NCBI GenBank assembly: GCA_034336665.1
Contig: CM067572.1
Location: forward strand, 4,828,286 to 4,892,285
Length of the DNA stretch: 64,000 nt
Origin: Luscinia megarhynchos
Taxonomy: Eukaryota; Chordata; Aves; Passeriformes; Turdidae
Direction: 5' to 3'
The notes beneath the pieces were generated by a model. The model was not told the origin of the DNA. It searched no databases and saw only the letters and a list, made by a program, of their open reading frames with translations. Shown in pieces: positions 27,101 to 38,900 of this stretch. The position numbers and the translations under genes were made by a program. Each line of letters starts with the position of its first letter. Position 1 is the stretch's first letter.

Positions 27101-30100
27101 GCTTGTTTCCACTGCTGATAGCTCTGTAGGAAAGGAGTGGACAACGCTGATTTTGCTCATACCAGGCAGAGATTATTGACCTGTAAAATTTACCATCATA
27201 TTTTATCAAGCCACTCTGAGATGTCATTTTGTCAGATAGGTGTGCTAATGCAAGGTGATTTATCTTGTCTAATCTTTGAAAGGTAACCTGCAATCAAACC
27301 CCAGACAATGCTGAAAGATGTTGTCAGTTATGTAGCACATGCTGAAAAGACAAGAATTTTTGTTTTGGTCTTTAGAGCAACAAATTCTTCCTCAAAAAGA
27401 AAAGTATATCCTTCATTTTAGACTCAAATTTGTAGATCTATGTGGTGTAAATGTGTTCATTTTCACTTGTCAAAAACCTTTTCATGCTCTGTATCTTGTG
27501 ATTATTACACTGTGATCATTCCTTGATAGTTGATCACCTCTATGATTCAGAGTTGCCAGCTTCAATGTTGTGTTTTCACTTATTCTGCTGGTGCTGAGCT
27601 GACTCCAACAGAGTTTTAGGCTGCTTGAAACACTGGGCTTAGGTTCTCATGGCCTAAATCCCAGTGTTTTACTCTGGCCTTAGCAGACTCCAGGACAGCT
27701 GGGTAGAGCAGGCACTGCCAGTGGAATTGCAGATGTGAAACACTGGACTGTGTTCATGGGCTCCTATAGGTATTGTCTGACTCAATCTGTGCCAGCCTTA
27801 CTGCAAAATATGGATTTATGGAAACTGGGCTGAAAGTGGAGCTGTGATTGCCCACCAATAGCCACATCACCCAGTGTGTAACCCTCAGGTGGCTGTGGAA
27901 GGGGGAAATGCTGCCTTGGGAGAATTCCCCCTTTAACAAGGGCTGCTGCAACATCCCCTCTGCACACAAATCCCTCTTAACCCCTGGCATCACCTTCCAA
28001 GATAATATTCCCAGTATGAGAGAAACACTTTTGGTTTATCTCAGTGGAAGTTTGTTTGATTGAAGCCTGAATAATAGAAATAAACCTTTTTATTGATAGG
28101 AGATGCTCCTTTGTTTTAATCCTGTGACCATGAAAATATTATCCAGACATCTCTTAGGTTTGCAATGTGAGCTTGCAAGCCTCTCTTGCAGTCTGAATTT
28201 CACCTGTGCAGCACAAGTCCAGCATCACTGTAAACACTGAGATCAGCTGTGAACAGAGAAAACAAAAAGCTGAGAAAAGCAGATGCCTTTTAATTTGTAG
28301 ACATCATTTAACACTGAACTGACCCACAACACAATGTTAGGTGCTTTACTATATTTGCCCACCTTAGAAAGAAGCTGCAGCAGCAGCAGTGGCTGTGTGG
28401 GGAATGCAGCCACAGTTCCTGCACCCTCTACTGGCTGATGCACACACCTCAGAGGGGGCTGCAGAAATTTTTTTCCTCAGCTATAAAAATGAATTTCTCA
28501 GCTGAACAATAACATTTGCCAGCAAAAAATGTTATATTGTCATTATTAGTAGAAATAGGAAATTTGGGTGCTCTAATTGTCTGGAATAGGAAAGGAAGTG
28601 AAAGGTCTGAGAAACAGAAAATTAATAAATTCTTCCATCTTGCCTATAAAACTAGTTTTTGAGAACCCCTGTGCTCACTTTCTACAGCAAGGGAATGCCA
28701 AAGTTTGGCACACAGAAGACTAAGCTGTATGGTGCTAATTCTGAATGCTAGAGGCATTGTTCATTAAGTTCTGCAAATGCCAGATGTGGGGGGAGAAAAG
28801 GTAGTATTCTGCAATCAAGACCTAGAAATTTGAAAATTAAAATTCAAAGTCATGTCTTTCTGGGTGTGGGATTCACTTCAGCCACAGTTAAGTATTACAA
28901 AGTATTTGTATAGATTTAACTTTCAGATGGTTGTAGCTGATCTTGTTATAAAAACCAGCTGCAGTTTCCCAGTCCATGTAGAGAGCACTGTGTGGCATGA
29001 CCACGGTGTAGAGAGGATCATACACTCCCCTGGGTTATGACATCAATTAAATAATAGGCTTCTAGGCTGCTGCAGTTTCTCTAATGCTGTTTCTTTCTCT
29101 CTTTTTTAAATTTTTTATTTTAAAATTTCTCCTTTTTTCTTCCTTGGCTGCCTGCATGGATGCCAGCTAAGTCTTCCTGAGATTGTATTGCTCCTGCCAT
29201 AGCAGACAGAGGTTCTGCAGATGTTTTGTTTGGAGCAGGGGTGCTGTTGGTGTGTCCAGCTTTCCAGAGTGCCTCACCATGTAGATCTGGTGCTATCTTG
29301 TGTCTGTGTGCAGCAGGAGACACAAAGGCTCATAACCTAGCATGCACCAGCTGTGATGAAGAATTTTGTTGTTGCTACTCTGCTATTAAGTTGTTTGGAC
29401 TGCTAGGTTTTACAGGAATATTATTGGGCAATAAAGAACAGCTCACACTACAGTGAGATTTTCAGAAATCACAAGCTCTGATCTGCTTTCAGTTTACTTT
29501 CTTAAAAGTAGTTGTATTTTCAGAAGGATTATTGCCAGTTAGAGATGATGCTTCTCTGGGTCCTTCAGTTCAGGAGCTCTTCAGGTGTCTTTGCTTTGGA
29601 GATCCTTGGCAGTTTCTGTTCTCTCTGCTTTGCCTGTGTGCTCTTGCCTGTACATGTCAATTTTGTGTCGTTTGTCATTGTGCAGTGAATCGGATTCCCA
29701 GACATGACAAGCTTTACGACTTGCTAAGATAAGCAGATGAATATGTTATAATGTTTGTACAATGGTGTTTTCATATTGATATTATCTCCTGGACTTCCCA
29801 TCACCACTGATGCTGATTAATGCCTGCAAAATACAGGAATGTGTCATTTATGAAGTGTTTTTCTGTCTGTTCATTATTTTCCTATTGCTTATTTTGGCAG
29901 AATTTCATAAGAACTCCCTCATATTGACTCCTCCACAAAACCAGTCAGTCCCACACAGCCCTCTGGGGTGCCTGGCCCCTTTCAGAGATCTCTCAATTCC
30001 CTGCAGGAGCACAGACTTGCTGCTGCACCTGCAGGCAGCTGTGTGGGTCAGTGCCAAGCAGCTGGGGCTGGCAGAGGCTTCCTCTTGACCTCCCTCTCCT

Positions 30101-31360
30101 CCCCCAGCTTGGGAATCCTTACATTTCTGCCCTTTTCTCTTCGATATGAGGAGATCATCTCTGCCCTGGTGATAAAAAAAAAAATCAAAATGGATTAGAC
30201 AGAGTTAAAGGGCAGGAGAGACAAAAGTTTGCTCAAGGTCTCCAGCCTGTCGCTGGCAAAGCCAGAGCAGGGCTCTGCCCCTACTCCCAGCCCAGTACCC
30301 AAAGCCCAGCATCCCCCAGCCTCTCCCACATGCAGCTCACACAAAGCAGATTGGAAGTGATTTACTGCTCTTTAGGAGTGTTTTCAAATTGCATCTTTTT
30401 CAGTCGTCAGAAATTAACTGCGACTGCCTGAGTTTTAATTAATGGCTCATGTTATTTGGTGCATCTGAACAGAAAATTTAAGAAACATCTTTGGCTCTTT
30501 TGGCCAGTAGCCATAATGACAGGCAGGCTAATTATATCGGTCACCAAGTTATCGGCACAATCGTAACTGGAGGCAAGCAGATGCCAGGAGAAGCTGGTAG
30601 TAAAATCATGATGTATTTCACAGTCATCTTATTACTGACTGATTTAAATAAAATGCTCTGTCAGTACTGGGAGTGTCAAGGTTCCAGCAAGTCTTAATTC
30701 ACAGAAGTTCAAGCTTTCCTTGCTTATGGAAAGTGACTGCTGAAAAAGGAATAGGTATGCCAAGCAAAAGCATGTGGAAAGCAATTTACTGTTTAGACTT
30801 GCAAATGCTAACAATCCAGGCCACATGCTCTGTTTTTTTCTACTGAGTTTAAGTATTAGGAGCGAAAACTCTCTGATGAGGTTCCTCTAACTTCCATTTC
30901 ATCACAAGAGATGAAGTTGGCCCATAGTTCTCTGTCATTTGCTTGCTGGGTCTAAATGAATATAAACTGCATGGAATAGTGACTCAGAACAGCAGCTCCT
31001 TCAGGGAATGTCCCTGTGTGCTTTCAAACCCAGCACGTTGGAAGTAGAATACAGTATGTACTCAATGTTAGGTTTAAACTAATTTAATTAGAAAACCTAG
31101 AAATTGGTTGGTTTTCACACAGTATGAACAGAAAAATCTTTGTGAAAATGCTTTCCATAATTTAAAAAACAAAGTCTAGCCCCATGGTTTCCTCTACTGG
31201 GTCACTGCAAACCAAGGTACTTCTGGATTATGGCTTCAAATAATAACAGAAATTTTGGGAAGGAACAAAGTCATAAAACTCCTCTGGACTAAATGTATTC
31301 CCAGCCACATAAACAAGGAAATGGATTTTATAATTAATTCAGAGTTCCCTGGCAAGCGCA

Positions 31361-31380
31361 GTGTTGTAATGTGTTGTAAT
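31361..31380. repeat. Perfect tandem duplication of a 10-mer
   Basis: GTGTTGTAAT occurs twice head to tail, a likely recent replication-slippage duplication. Confidence 0.95.
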
Positions 31381-32518
31381 CTACTGATTAAGTTCCAGTA
31401 AGAACACTGGCAATGCCTTTTTTTTTATCAATATCTGTCTTTTAACAGCACCCAAAAGAACCTGAAATTCTGAATCTCAGAATAACCATGGGTGGATTGT
31501 GCTGATCTGAGCACCCAGTCAATACTTGGAGAGGGGTCAGTCTGTAGGAAGAGGGTTTGTGTCATCCTTGGGTCCTGTTGGCTTCATCTTCCCATGTCTT
31601 AGAGCTCTGTGTTTTGGAAATGCAGTACTTTATAGAAAATTACTTTTGAGAAGTTCAGGCTGAATGGGTGTTTGAAACCTTCCAGTGCTGCTAATTTTCT
31701 TGACTCTTGATACGTAAAACTCCCGACAAGTCTCAAATGAGTCCTTTGCCATACAACAAAGAATTGTATTTTTTAAAATGCATTTGTTTTAGTGTAAAAG
31801 AACAGAAGTGAAGAAAGCAAATGATAACTGTGTTTGGAGCACCTGAAGGACTGGCAGGGCCCTGTGTGCCTGAGAAGAGGCTCTGTGAAGAGGGATGGCC
31901 TCTTTAAGTGGCTCTTCTTGGCAAGGTTAAAGCAAATGAATGGCAATAACTCAGCAGTTACAGCTAACTACAGCAGCTCATAGGCAGGCATTATAATTTC
32001 ATTAAAGATCTGGCAATCCAGGCAATCTGAAGAATATAAATGCAAGGAGATGAGCAATCTTAAGTTTCATGAAATCAAAGAAAATATTTAACCAAGTTAT
32101 TGCAAGAGAGTTTAATGAGCTATTTGAGACAAACAAATTAATGAATATTTAGTATTCTGTATATGTAAACAGTTCCACCTGTTCTACCTATTAGGAAGGT
32201 TAATTTTTTTTTGAAAAGCACAGTCTGATAAAATTTATATTTGGAAGAAAAACATGACTGTCTTAAGCTACATATTTCAATAACTCATCAAAAAACTTGC
32301 CTACTTTCAAAGCTTCAGGTGCATACTTTATCTCAATGTGCATTTTGGCTTGGGTTGCTACTTGGGAGCTTCTTTCTTCTTTTTAGCTTTTGATTGTATG
32401 TTTTGCTCTTTTTGGAAGTTAGGTGCTGACATGAGGGTTGTATGAAAGGTTTCATGTTCTTAAAACAGAGGGAATGGAGCATAGGAGAATTTTAGAATAT
32501 TGCAGGATGCTGGCCTTT

Positions 32519-32553
32519 GAAATTTCCATGGATTTTCAGTCCATGGAAATTTC
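32519..32553. repeat. Inverted repeat, 14-bp perfect stem and 7-nt loop
   Basis: GAAATTTCCATGGA (32519-32532) and TCCATGGAAATTTC (32540-32553) are exact reverse complements around TTTTCAG. Pairing does not extend outward. It lies about 250 bases left of a CR1 fragment. Confidence 0.95.
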
Positions 32554-32805
32554 TTTCTTTTAATTTTTTTAATAAATGCAGATAACACAGCCCTATCAAG
32601 ACTCAGTTGAACTAAATATTCAATAATGGCAGTCTTTAAACCAGTTTTCTGTTCTCTAGATTGCAATGAAAGTGTCATTTTTTTGACATGCAGGGTATTA
32701 AAGCATATTTAACAAAGTCCTAATCAATTATGGGCACTTCTCCCCTTGTTTCCAATGAATTCAAACACTCTTTACACATTTTTATGTAGACATAAATGTG
32801 TGTAT

Positions 32806-32859
32806 ATCATAGAATGGTTTGAGTTGGAAAGGACCTTAAAGATCATATAATTCCAACCT
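32806..32859 (-). mobile_element. CR1 LINE 3'-end fragment, minus strand (very short)
   Basis: ATCATAGAATGGTTTGAGTT, GGAAAGGACCTTAAAGATCA and TTCCAACC are the reverse complement of the CR1 3' terminus. Only about 54 bases remain, followed directly by an (AT)n tract at 32867-32880. Confidence 0.88.
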
Positions 32860-32866
32860 TATATAA

Positions 32867-32880
32867 ATATATATATATAT
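32867..32880. repeat. Microsatellite (AT)7
   Basis: A pure AT dinucleotide run directly beside the 32806-32859 CR1 fragment. Confidence 0.95.
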
Positions 32881-34849
32881 GAAAATACATGTGTGTGCAA
32901 GCCAAAGCCACTTAGTTCTTACAAAAGCAAGGACATCCTAGCTGTAAACTGAATCAGCATCAGACACTGCACTGGTAATACATGAATGTCATATATTATT
33001 CTACTATATTAGAATATAATCTATTTTCACAACATACATAGGCTCAGCTATTGCTGCCATATTTCTGTATAAAGGGATTAGCCCTATACTTTGTTTTCCC
33101 AGCCAAATATCTCTTCATGGACCTGTACAATTTTCTGGAGCTGGAGACAAACCCCAACAGTATTTTGGATGAGAGGAGAGCTATTGAGGGCCCTGGAAGG
33201 AAGGAGGGAGAAATGTTTGGAGCACAGGGCAGGGAAGCAGAGTGAAAGACAGTGGAAAAGTTCTGGAAAGGGACCCCAATCTTGGGGACAGGCCAACAAA
33301 TTGCTCAACAATTTGGTGCCATTTCTGCACCAGTGAAGATGGGTTAGGACCAGATGGAGACTTGGTGGCCAAAGGTGGGATTGTTGCAAGCTGGGTGTAA
33401 ATTGTCAGCTCCTGCTGCCCACAAAAGGCATGGTAAAGAGATAAATGGGTATATTCCCCCACAATTAGTAGGGGATAATCTTCTTAAATGATAGAGCACT
33501 CCAAGGAGATATGGTGGCTCAGGGAACCCAGGAAACATAGGTACATCCTCCTTGAAGGGGGGAGAATAAAACTTGGCTCACTTGGATTCTAGTGGCTTAT
33601 CTAGTAACAAGGAGAGTGCTGTTATTTTATTTCACCTTTATTCCTTGCTTTTCAGTATAAAGAACAACCCAAAGATAAAGCTACTCCAGGGTTTTGTGTG
33701 GATGAAGAATGGCAGAATATCTCACCTGGTATTGCCTCTTTGGGGATAGTTTTTAGGCTGTTGGTTGATCTGTGGCTGGTAGCAAGTGATTGATTTTCAT
33801 ATACAAATTTTCTTTGTAGTTTTGAAACTTTTGTTTTTTTCATGTAGTATTCCCTTGAGACTAACATAACAACATTCATGGGATTGCCCTGTCAGCAGAG
33901 TATGTTCTGCCTTTCCCTCCTGTACCCTGAGAGCTGCATGCTTTTGGCGACAGCAAAAGAGTTAAATTTCAGTGTACTGAAGGATTCTGGACTTTCCTAA
34001 TTAACCATGGACTATAATAGTTATTGAGACAGGCAAAAGCGTGCCCAGGACATGGTTATTCCAGTACATGGGAATGTCACAGAATAAACTGCTGTGTCCT
34101 GTCACTCCTGCCATGGGCATTTAGTTCCAGATCCTCAGCGGGACTGAGAGACATAAATAGCCCAGCGTGGCTGGGACTGACCTTCCCTCCACTGGGACGT
34201 GCTCTCAGGTGAGGGTGTAAAAGCTTATCAAATTTTCGGGCACCTCCAGACCTTGCCTGGGGCTGTAGGCTTGGAAACATGTGGGTTTGCTGTGCTTGGT
34301 TAGTGTCAATATTTTAAACTGAGGTGGATGTTAGCGGAGCAAAATACAGATTTTAAACACAATGTGAAGGGAAGTCTCTCCTAAAATAACAGGAGATGTT
34401 AATGAGCTCTCTGCAAGAGGCTTAACTCAGGATGTTTTAATGTGTGATTGTGGCTGCTCTTAAAAAATGAATAGACCTATCAGCATTCAAAGGACTATTC
34501 TTCCCTTCTGATCTGGCCTTCCTTTCTCCCCACATCCCCTGAATTGTCAACTTCCATTTCTCTGCTGTGGTCCTAGAAAGCATGAGGGCTGGGGTTGGGG
34601 GATACTTCTTTTTTCTCAATTAGAAATAAAAAGAAAGAAATTAAAAATAAGTAAAAGATTTCAAGAAATAGCAAGGGGAAACAAAACGAGTCACTTCAAT
34701 CTTAAGCCAGGCAGTGACGATCCAAGACAGACCATGGTTTCATCCTAAATTACACCCGTGTGAAATATTTGAGCACAATCCACATCTCTCTATATAAACC
34801 ACACACAAATTCCATAATTCGGGTACAATTAAGGCAGAGGCAGCAGCCC
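32881..34849. other. Noncoding flank left of the CpG island
   Basis: A purine-rich block at about 33.05-33.6 kb differs from its surroundings and ends near AATAAAACTTGGCTCACTTG, faintly LTR-like; I could not classify it. Nothing else is recognised before the TATA-like element. Confidence 0.6.
34791..34798 (+). promoter_or_regulatory. TATA-box-like element at the CpG-island edge
   Basis: TATATAAA lies about 50 bases left of the first dense CpGs. A plus-strand start would be expected near 34820-34830. CpG-island promoters often lack TATA boxes and such octamers occur by chance in AT-rich DNA, so this is tentative. Confidence 0.25.
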
Positions 34850-34967
34850 ACCCTCCCGCAGGTGTGCGCAGCATCTCCATCCCGCCCGGGCATCCCTTTG
34901 TGCCTGCAGGGCTGCGTGCGCTCCGCTCTCTGCCCGCGGCCGCCCGGGGGACCCCGGAGCCCCGCTC

Positions 34968-34998
34968 GGGGCCGGGGGCGGTGCGGGGCGGTGCGGGG
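34968..34998 (+). promoter_or_regulatory. G-quadruplex-type motif 1
   Basis: Four runs of four or five G (34968-34971, 34974-34978, 34985-34988, 34995-34998) are separated by CC, CGGTGC and CGGTGC, fitting the usual G4 consensus on the plus strand inside the CpG island. Confidence 0.7.
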
Positions 34999-35020
34999 CT
35001 CCCCCGGGGCCGGTCCGCCC

Positions 35021-35050
35021 GGGGCGGTGCGGGGCGGTGCGGGGCCGGGG
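35021..35050 (+). promoter_or_regulatory. G-quadruplex-type motif 2
   Basis: GGGG runs at 35021, 35031, 35041 and 35047 are separated by CGGTGC, CGGTGC and CC. It uses the same GGGGCGGTGC unit as motif 1, about 50 bases away, so the two look like a local duplication. Confidence 0.7.
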
Positions 35051-35140
35051 CTGCCCGCGCTGTTCGCCGCGCCGCCGCTGGGGGTATCTTTGTACCATTT
35101 TTCATCCAGCAGCAATTTGGAGTGGAAACGTGTAATAGGG

Positions 35141-35164
35141 AAAAAAAAAAAAAAAAAAAAAAAA
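35141..35164. repeat. Homopolymer A24 inside the CpG island
   Basis: A run of 24 A interrupts the GC-rich island between two CpG-dense halves. If the island is transcribed rightwards it could lie in the first exon. Length may vary or be misassembled. Confidence 0.95.
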
Positions 35165-35660
35165 GCAGGGATCTCGGCGGTTTGAGCGAGCCGTGCATCC
35201 AGGAGCCGGAAAAAAAAAACCAGATTAACACCCCGTCCGCACACCCCTCCGCGCCCCTCCGGGCGCCGCCGCGGCTCCGCGATCGCCCCGCCGGACACCG
35301 AGCGAAAGGGATTCGTCTGGAGGGCAATTTCGGATCGGGGGAGATCTATTGGATTAGTGGGATTATCTGCCTGCAGACGGAGAGAAGTAGCGTTTGATCA
35401 TTTCCATTGCCTGCCTGATGGTCGGATTTACATGGAGGTGGCTCGGCACGGATGAGGCTGGATTCCGGATGGGGATTTCCAGCCCCCCCTCCCCGCGCCC
35501 CGATCCCGGGAAAGGGCAGAAAAATATCTAAAAATCGGTATAATTGGGAAGTGTCCGGAGCAGTGTCGGGAGCCCTCCCGCTCCCAGCGGCTGGGAGAGC
35601 CGGAGGAGGCGAATCCAGCGGATTACAGCTTCAGCTGCGATTGCGGGAGAGCGGCCGTGA

Positions 35661-35670
35661 ACTGGTAAAT
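35661..35670 (+). other. Candidate first-exon splice donor (ACTG|gtaaat)
   Basis: GT at 35665-35666 in context CTG|gtaaat is a plausible plus-strand donor inside the island, following a less GC-biased stretch (about 35610-35664). If used, it would join to the acceptor at 46956. Other GT sites exist (for example GAG|gtggct near 35436), so the choice is weak. Confidence 0.2.
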
Positions 35671-35970
35671 ACTTTGATGCTCCCGGCGTGCGGGGCGAGC
35701 CCGCGCCGGGATGGAGAGCAGGGAGGGAGGGATGCAGCAGGGCGGCCGGGATGGAGCAGCGAGGCACAGCCGGGCTGGAGCGGGGCCCCGGGAGAGGCGC
35801 AGGGCAGGGAAGGGCAGGGCGGCCGCGGGGCTGAGCCCGGCAGGGCCGGCTCCGAGCCGTGCGTGCGTGTCCGCGGCCGGGGCGATGCGCTCGGGGCTGC
35901 GGCGGCGGCTGCGAGCGGCGCCCGCGGGGATGCGCGGCTGCGGGGGTGTTTGCGGGGACATTTCCACGCG

Positions 35971-35983
35971 CACACACACACAC
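35971..35983. repeat. Microsatellite (CA)6
   Basis: A short CA run in the right half of the CpG island, flanked by CGCG and CGCTCGC. Confidence 0.9.
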
Positions 35984-38900
35984 GCTCGCAGTCACGCACG
36001 CCTCCGCCCCGGCGAACTTTTCCTCCCCCGCAGCTCCGCGGGCGCTCCGCAGCCCCGCTGCCTCCCGCAGCCCCGGCTCCTGCCCGCCTGCCGGGGGATG
36101 GATGGCTTGGTTGGGTTTTTTTTTAATTTCTTCAGACATCTTCTTTCTCGCCTGGGTGCTGAGAGCTGGTTCTTCTGCTTCCCCCCCCACACCCCGTCCG
36201 CCCCCCCCATCCTCCCTTCCTGATGATCGCACTAGAGCATCATCTCTACTTGCTAAAGGAAAAAATCAATTTTCAACAGGTTTAATTAAAATTAATCAGT
36301 CAAATTACTTAATATTAATTGACTTATAATTAAAGCCAGAAAGTTACCTTGGAATCAGGAGAAAGGATGTTATCTGGAATCATTTTAACGATGCATATGG
36401 TTTCAGAGCAATTACGTTCAAATAACTGTTTAAATAAAACAAACCAGAGCTTGATTATAGTGTTGCATTCTTGCTGGTGCAGGTGACACAATCTGGACTG
36501 TCCATTTCGTTCTGTAAATTTGCTGACTTTTTGATGGAATATCATGTTAGTTCGACATTGGGTTTGCTTTCTGGAAGGCCAGTTTGTTTTAGCTCTAACA
36601 ACTATGGCATTAAAATCCACTAGTATAGAATGGAAATATGTTTTATAGAAGCTATAAATATCAAAGTGAATGTTTTTAGCACGTTTAGATGTTCTGTGAA
36701 TTTGAAATGAAGCAGATTTTTCTTTTTCTCAGCATAAGTGTAAGAAATTGTTTCAGGAATTATTTTTTGCCAGCACTGCCATCCACTGTATCCAATGCAA
36801 TATTTGCATTTATCCAGAGCCTCAGTGGGACCCGACCGTACTGGTAAATTCAGAAATAATTCACATCTGAAACCATGTATTTTTGGCAATGCCCACAATA
36901 ACCTTTTCATGCTCCCCTGAGACCTAGGTTAGTATTTTTGTTTATTTGTTTTTTTACAGTAGCAAGATTTTTGGTGCATCCACAGACTATTCTTGTTGCT
37001 GAAAGAGCAGTACTGTGAGCTCTGGGACATTTTCCCCTACTTTTCTGGGCTGGCTTAGTTGAAGCAAAGGATACTTATGAAATAGCACGTACTTTATTGC
37101 AGGCACCTGACAAGAGAGAGACCCATGCATGGTATAAATGAGCATTTAAAAATAGAGCCCATTATTCAGGGCCCTGATATTCAAGGATCTTGATTCCCAT
37201 TGACTGCACTGAGACTTGTGTGGGCTCAACAGCTGTAACACGTAGACCACTTCTGCATCTTTGAAATTAGATTTGCAGATTGGGAGCCAAAATCTAAGTA
37301 GCCATGTTTGGGAATAGTGGTTGGGAAGGATTATTTATTTTTTTCTTTCTTTCCCTTCTTCCCTCTCCCCCCAAAGTGGTGCAGGGTTAAAGAAGGCTGC
37401 TTCTTAGTTACTTTTTGATAAATGACACCGTTTTTCCTCAGACTATGGCTACAGATTGCAGTGATGTTGCAAAAGCAGTTTTGCAGTAAAGGATTAGGAG
37501 ATCCTCAGATACCTACAACGAGATCCCATTTATCCTGTACATTTCCTGAGAATCATATGCAGGCTGTGGGAAGAAAAACGAGGCAGAGGATAATCATGCT
37601 AAGTGTGCTGGGAAGCAGGGTTTGGCTGAACACCTCTGTTTTGTGATTAACTGGAGCAGCAGTGAAAGCCTGAGAGTGGCTCAGGCTGTTTAAGGCAGTG
37701 GGTGTAGGAGCAAGGAGGAGAGCTGCTGTCCTGATGCTGCTTTGGTTATCTTACCCCTTCTCCCAGAGCAGGGTAAGAAGATAATATCCTAGCTGTTGAT
37801 ACTTACACGTCTTTAACAGAGTGGTTTCCTCTGGGTTATTTGGCTGGAGGTGGAGCAGTCTGCTGAGGAGGGTTATTTAAAGCCTGGGACAGGGCTGTAG
37901 GCAGATAAATTGATTTGCAAGTGAATGGAGGAATTTGAACGTGGTAATGGTGGCAGTTGTATTTTTTATCAGTTTGCATTTTTAATATCCACTGGCATAC
38001 ACACCAGCATAAACCACTCTAATTGTTCAAATGGAGTCTGGGGAAAAGGGAAGAAAGCAGAGGCTTAGATGTGGTCTCAGCTCATAATGGATTGGCTTGC
38101 CTTTCTTTATTAAAAGCAAATATACATTCCTTTGTAATAGAGATGTAGAGCTGCATTACAGACCCTTGGCTAGCTCTGAATTATTTGTTTGATGTCATAT
38201 TTATTATGGTTTTTTAATCACATGAAAAAGAAATTATTTAAAAATTAAACAGTGGAAAAAGAAGGGCAGAAGGAGACAGACGTTCTTTGAAAGCAAATAA
38301 TGAAAATACAACATTTTTCTTAGAGGTCCAGTAGAAACCTCTGTGGATATCTTTTAATAAAGGATGGGCAGCTATCAGTCTGATCCAATAAATTATATAG
38401 TTTCTGATTAGTCTCATATATCCCTCCATGGTAAGTATAACAGGTGATAAAATAATAGATAATGATAAAACATAGGTCCTGACAGAGGAATAAAGGCTGT
38501 TCTAGAGGCATGTCTCCATTTCTGCAACCTTGGTTCTGAGCTCTGCATTGTGAGGGAACACAAGCACTCAGAGGGGGATGCCTGCCCTGATATCCAGGTG
38601 TTGCACAAGAGTTTGTGTGGAAGGGAGGGACAGGGAGTTAGGGGATGCAAAAAAAACCAAACCAAACAACCCCACCTGATGTGAAAACTTCATCATGTGT
38701 TGCATATTGAGAGCATATCCTGTAATTTTAATAACAAATGATGACATTACTATTGAATTAGCAGAATTACAGGGGGAAATAGTTTTGGCTTCTTGGTGAC
38801 TCAGCTGCACGTTTCCACCTGCCTCTGAAGACCCCACATGTTTTCCAACAGGCTTTGTTTCCATAATTATTAATTGCTCATTAATGATGTTTCGTGTGCT

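Larger units (their letters stand above)
19307..32805. other. AT-rich noncoding region, no recognisable gene
   Basis: No exon or RNA gene recognised. It includes the 20-bp palindrome, the 20117-20179 and 32519-32553 inverted repeats, T-rich tracts near 24228-24245, and GC-richer patches (22.0-22.4 and 29.9-30.3 kb) without convincing coding frames. Confidence 0.7.
34850..36215. promoter_or_regulatory. CpG island, candidate NLGN1 promoter and untranslated first exon
   Basis: This is the only long, CpG-dense, GC-rich block in an AT-rich window, which in warm-blooded vertebrates usually marks a promoter. It holds repeated GGGGCGG-type boxes, two G4-type arrays, a 24-A run (35141-35164), a (CA)6 tract (35971-35983) and C-rich tracts at its right edge (36181-36208). 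No frame resembles a known protein; the long open frames on both strands (up to 234 codons) are low in complexity (Gly, Ala, Pro, Arg) and expected from high GC. It lies 10.7 kb upstream of the UTR/coding exon of NLGN1 on the same strand, so a noncoding exon 1 is the simplest reading. A divergent or antisense transcript is also possible. Confidence 0.75.

Noticed and set aside
34740..36329. Long frames on both strands of the CpG island (up to 234 codons)
   Set aside because: They overlap one another in several frames, are Gly/Ala/Pro/Arg-rich, carry poly-Lys or poly-Phe from the A24 run, and match no family I know. High GC removes stop codons, so open length is not evidence here.
36330..36910. 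Two consecutive 96-residue minus-strand frames
   Set aside because: They are in different frames, unrelated to known proteins and lie in AT-rich DNA; the abutting ends are coincidence.
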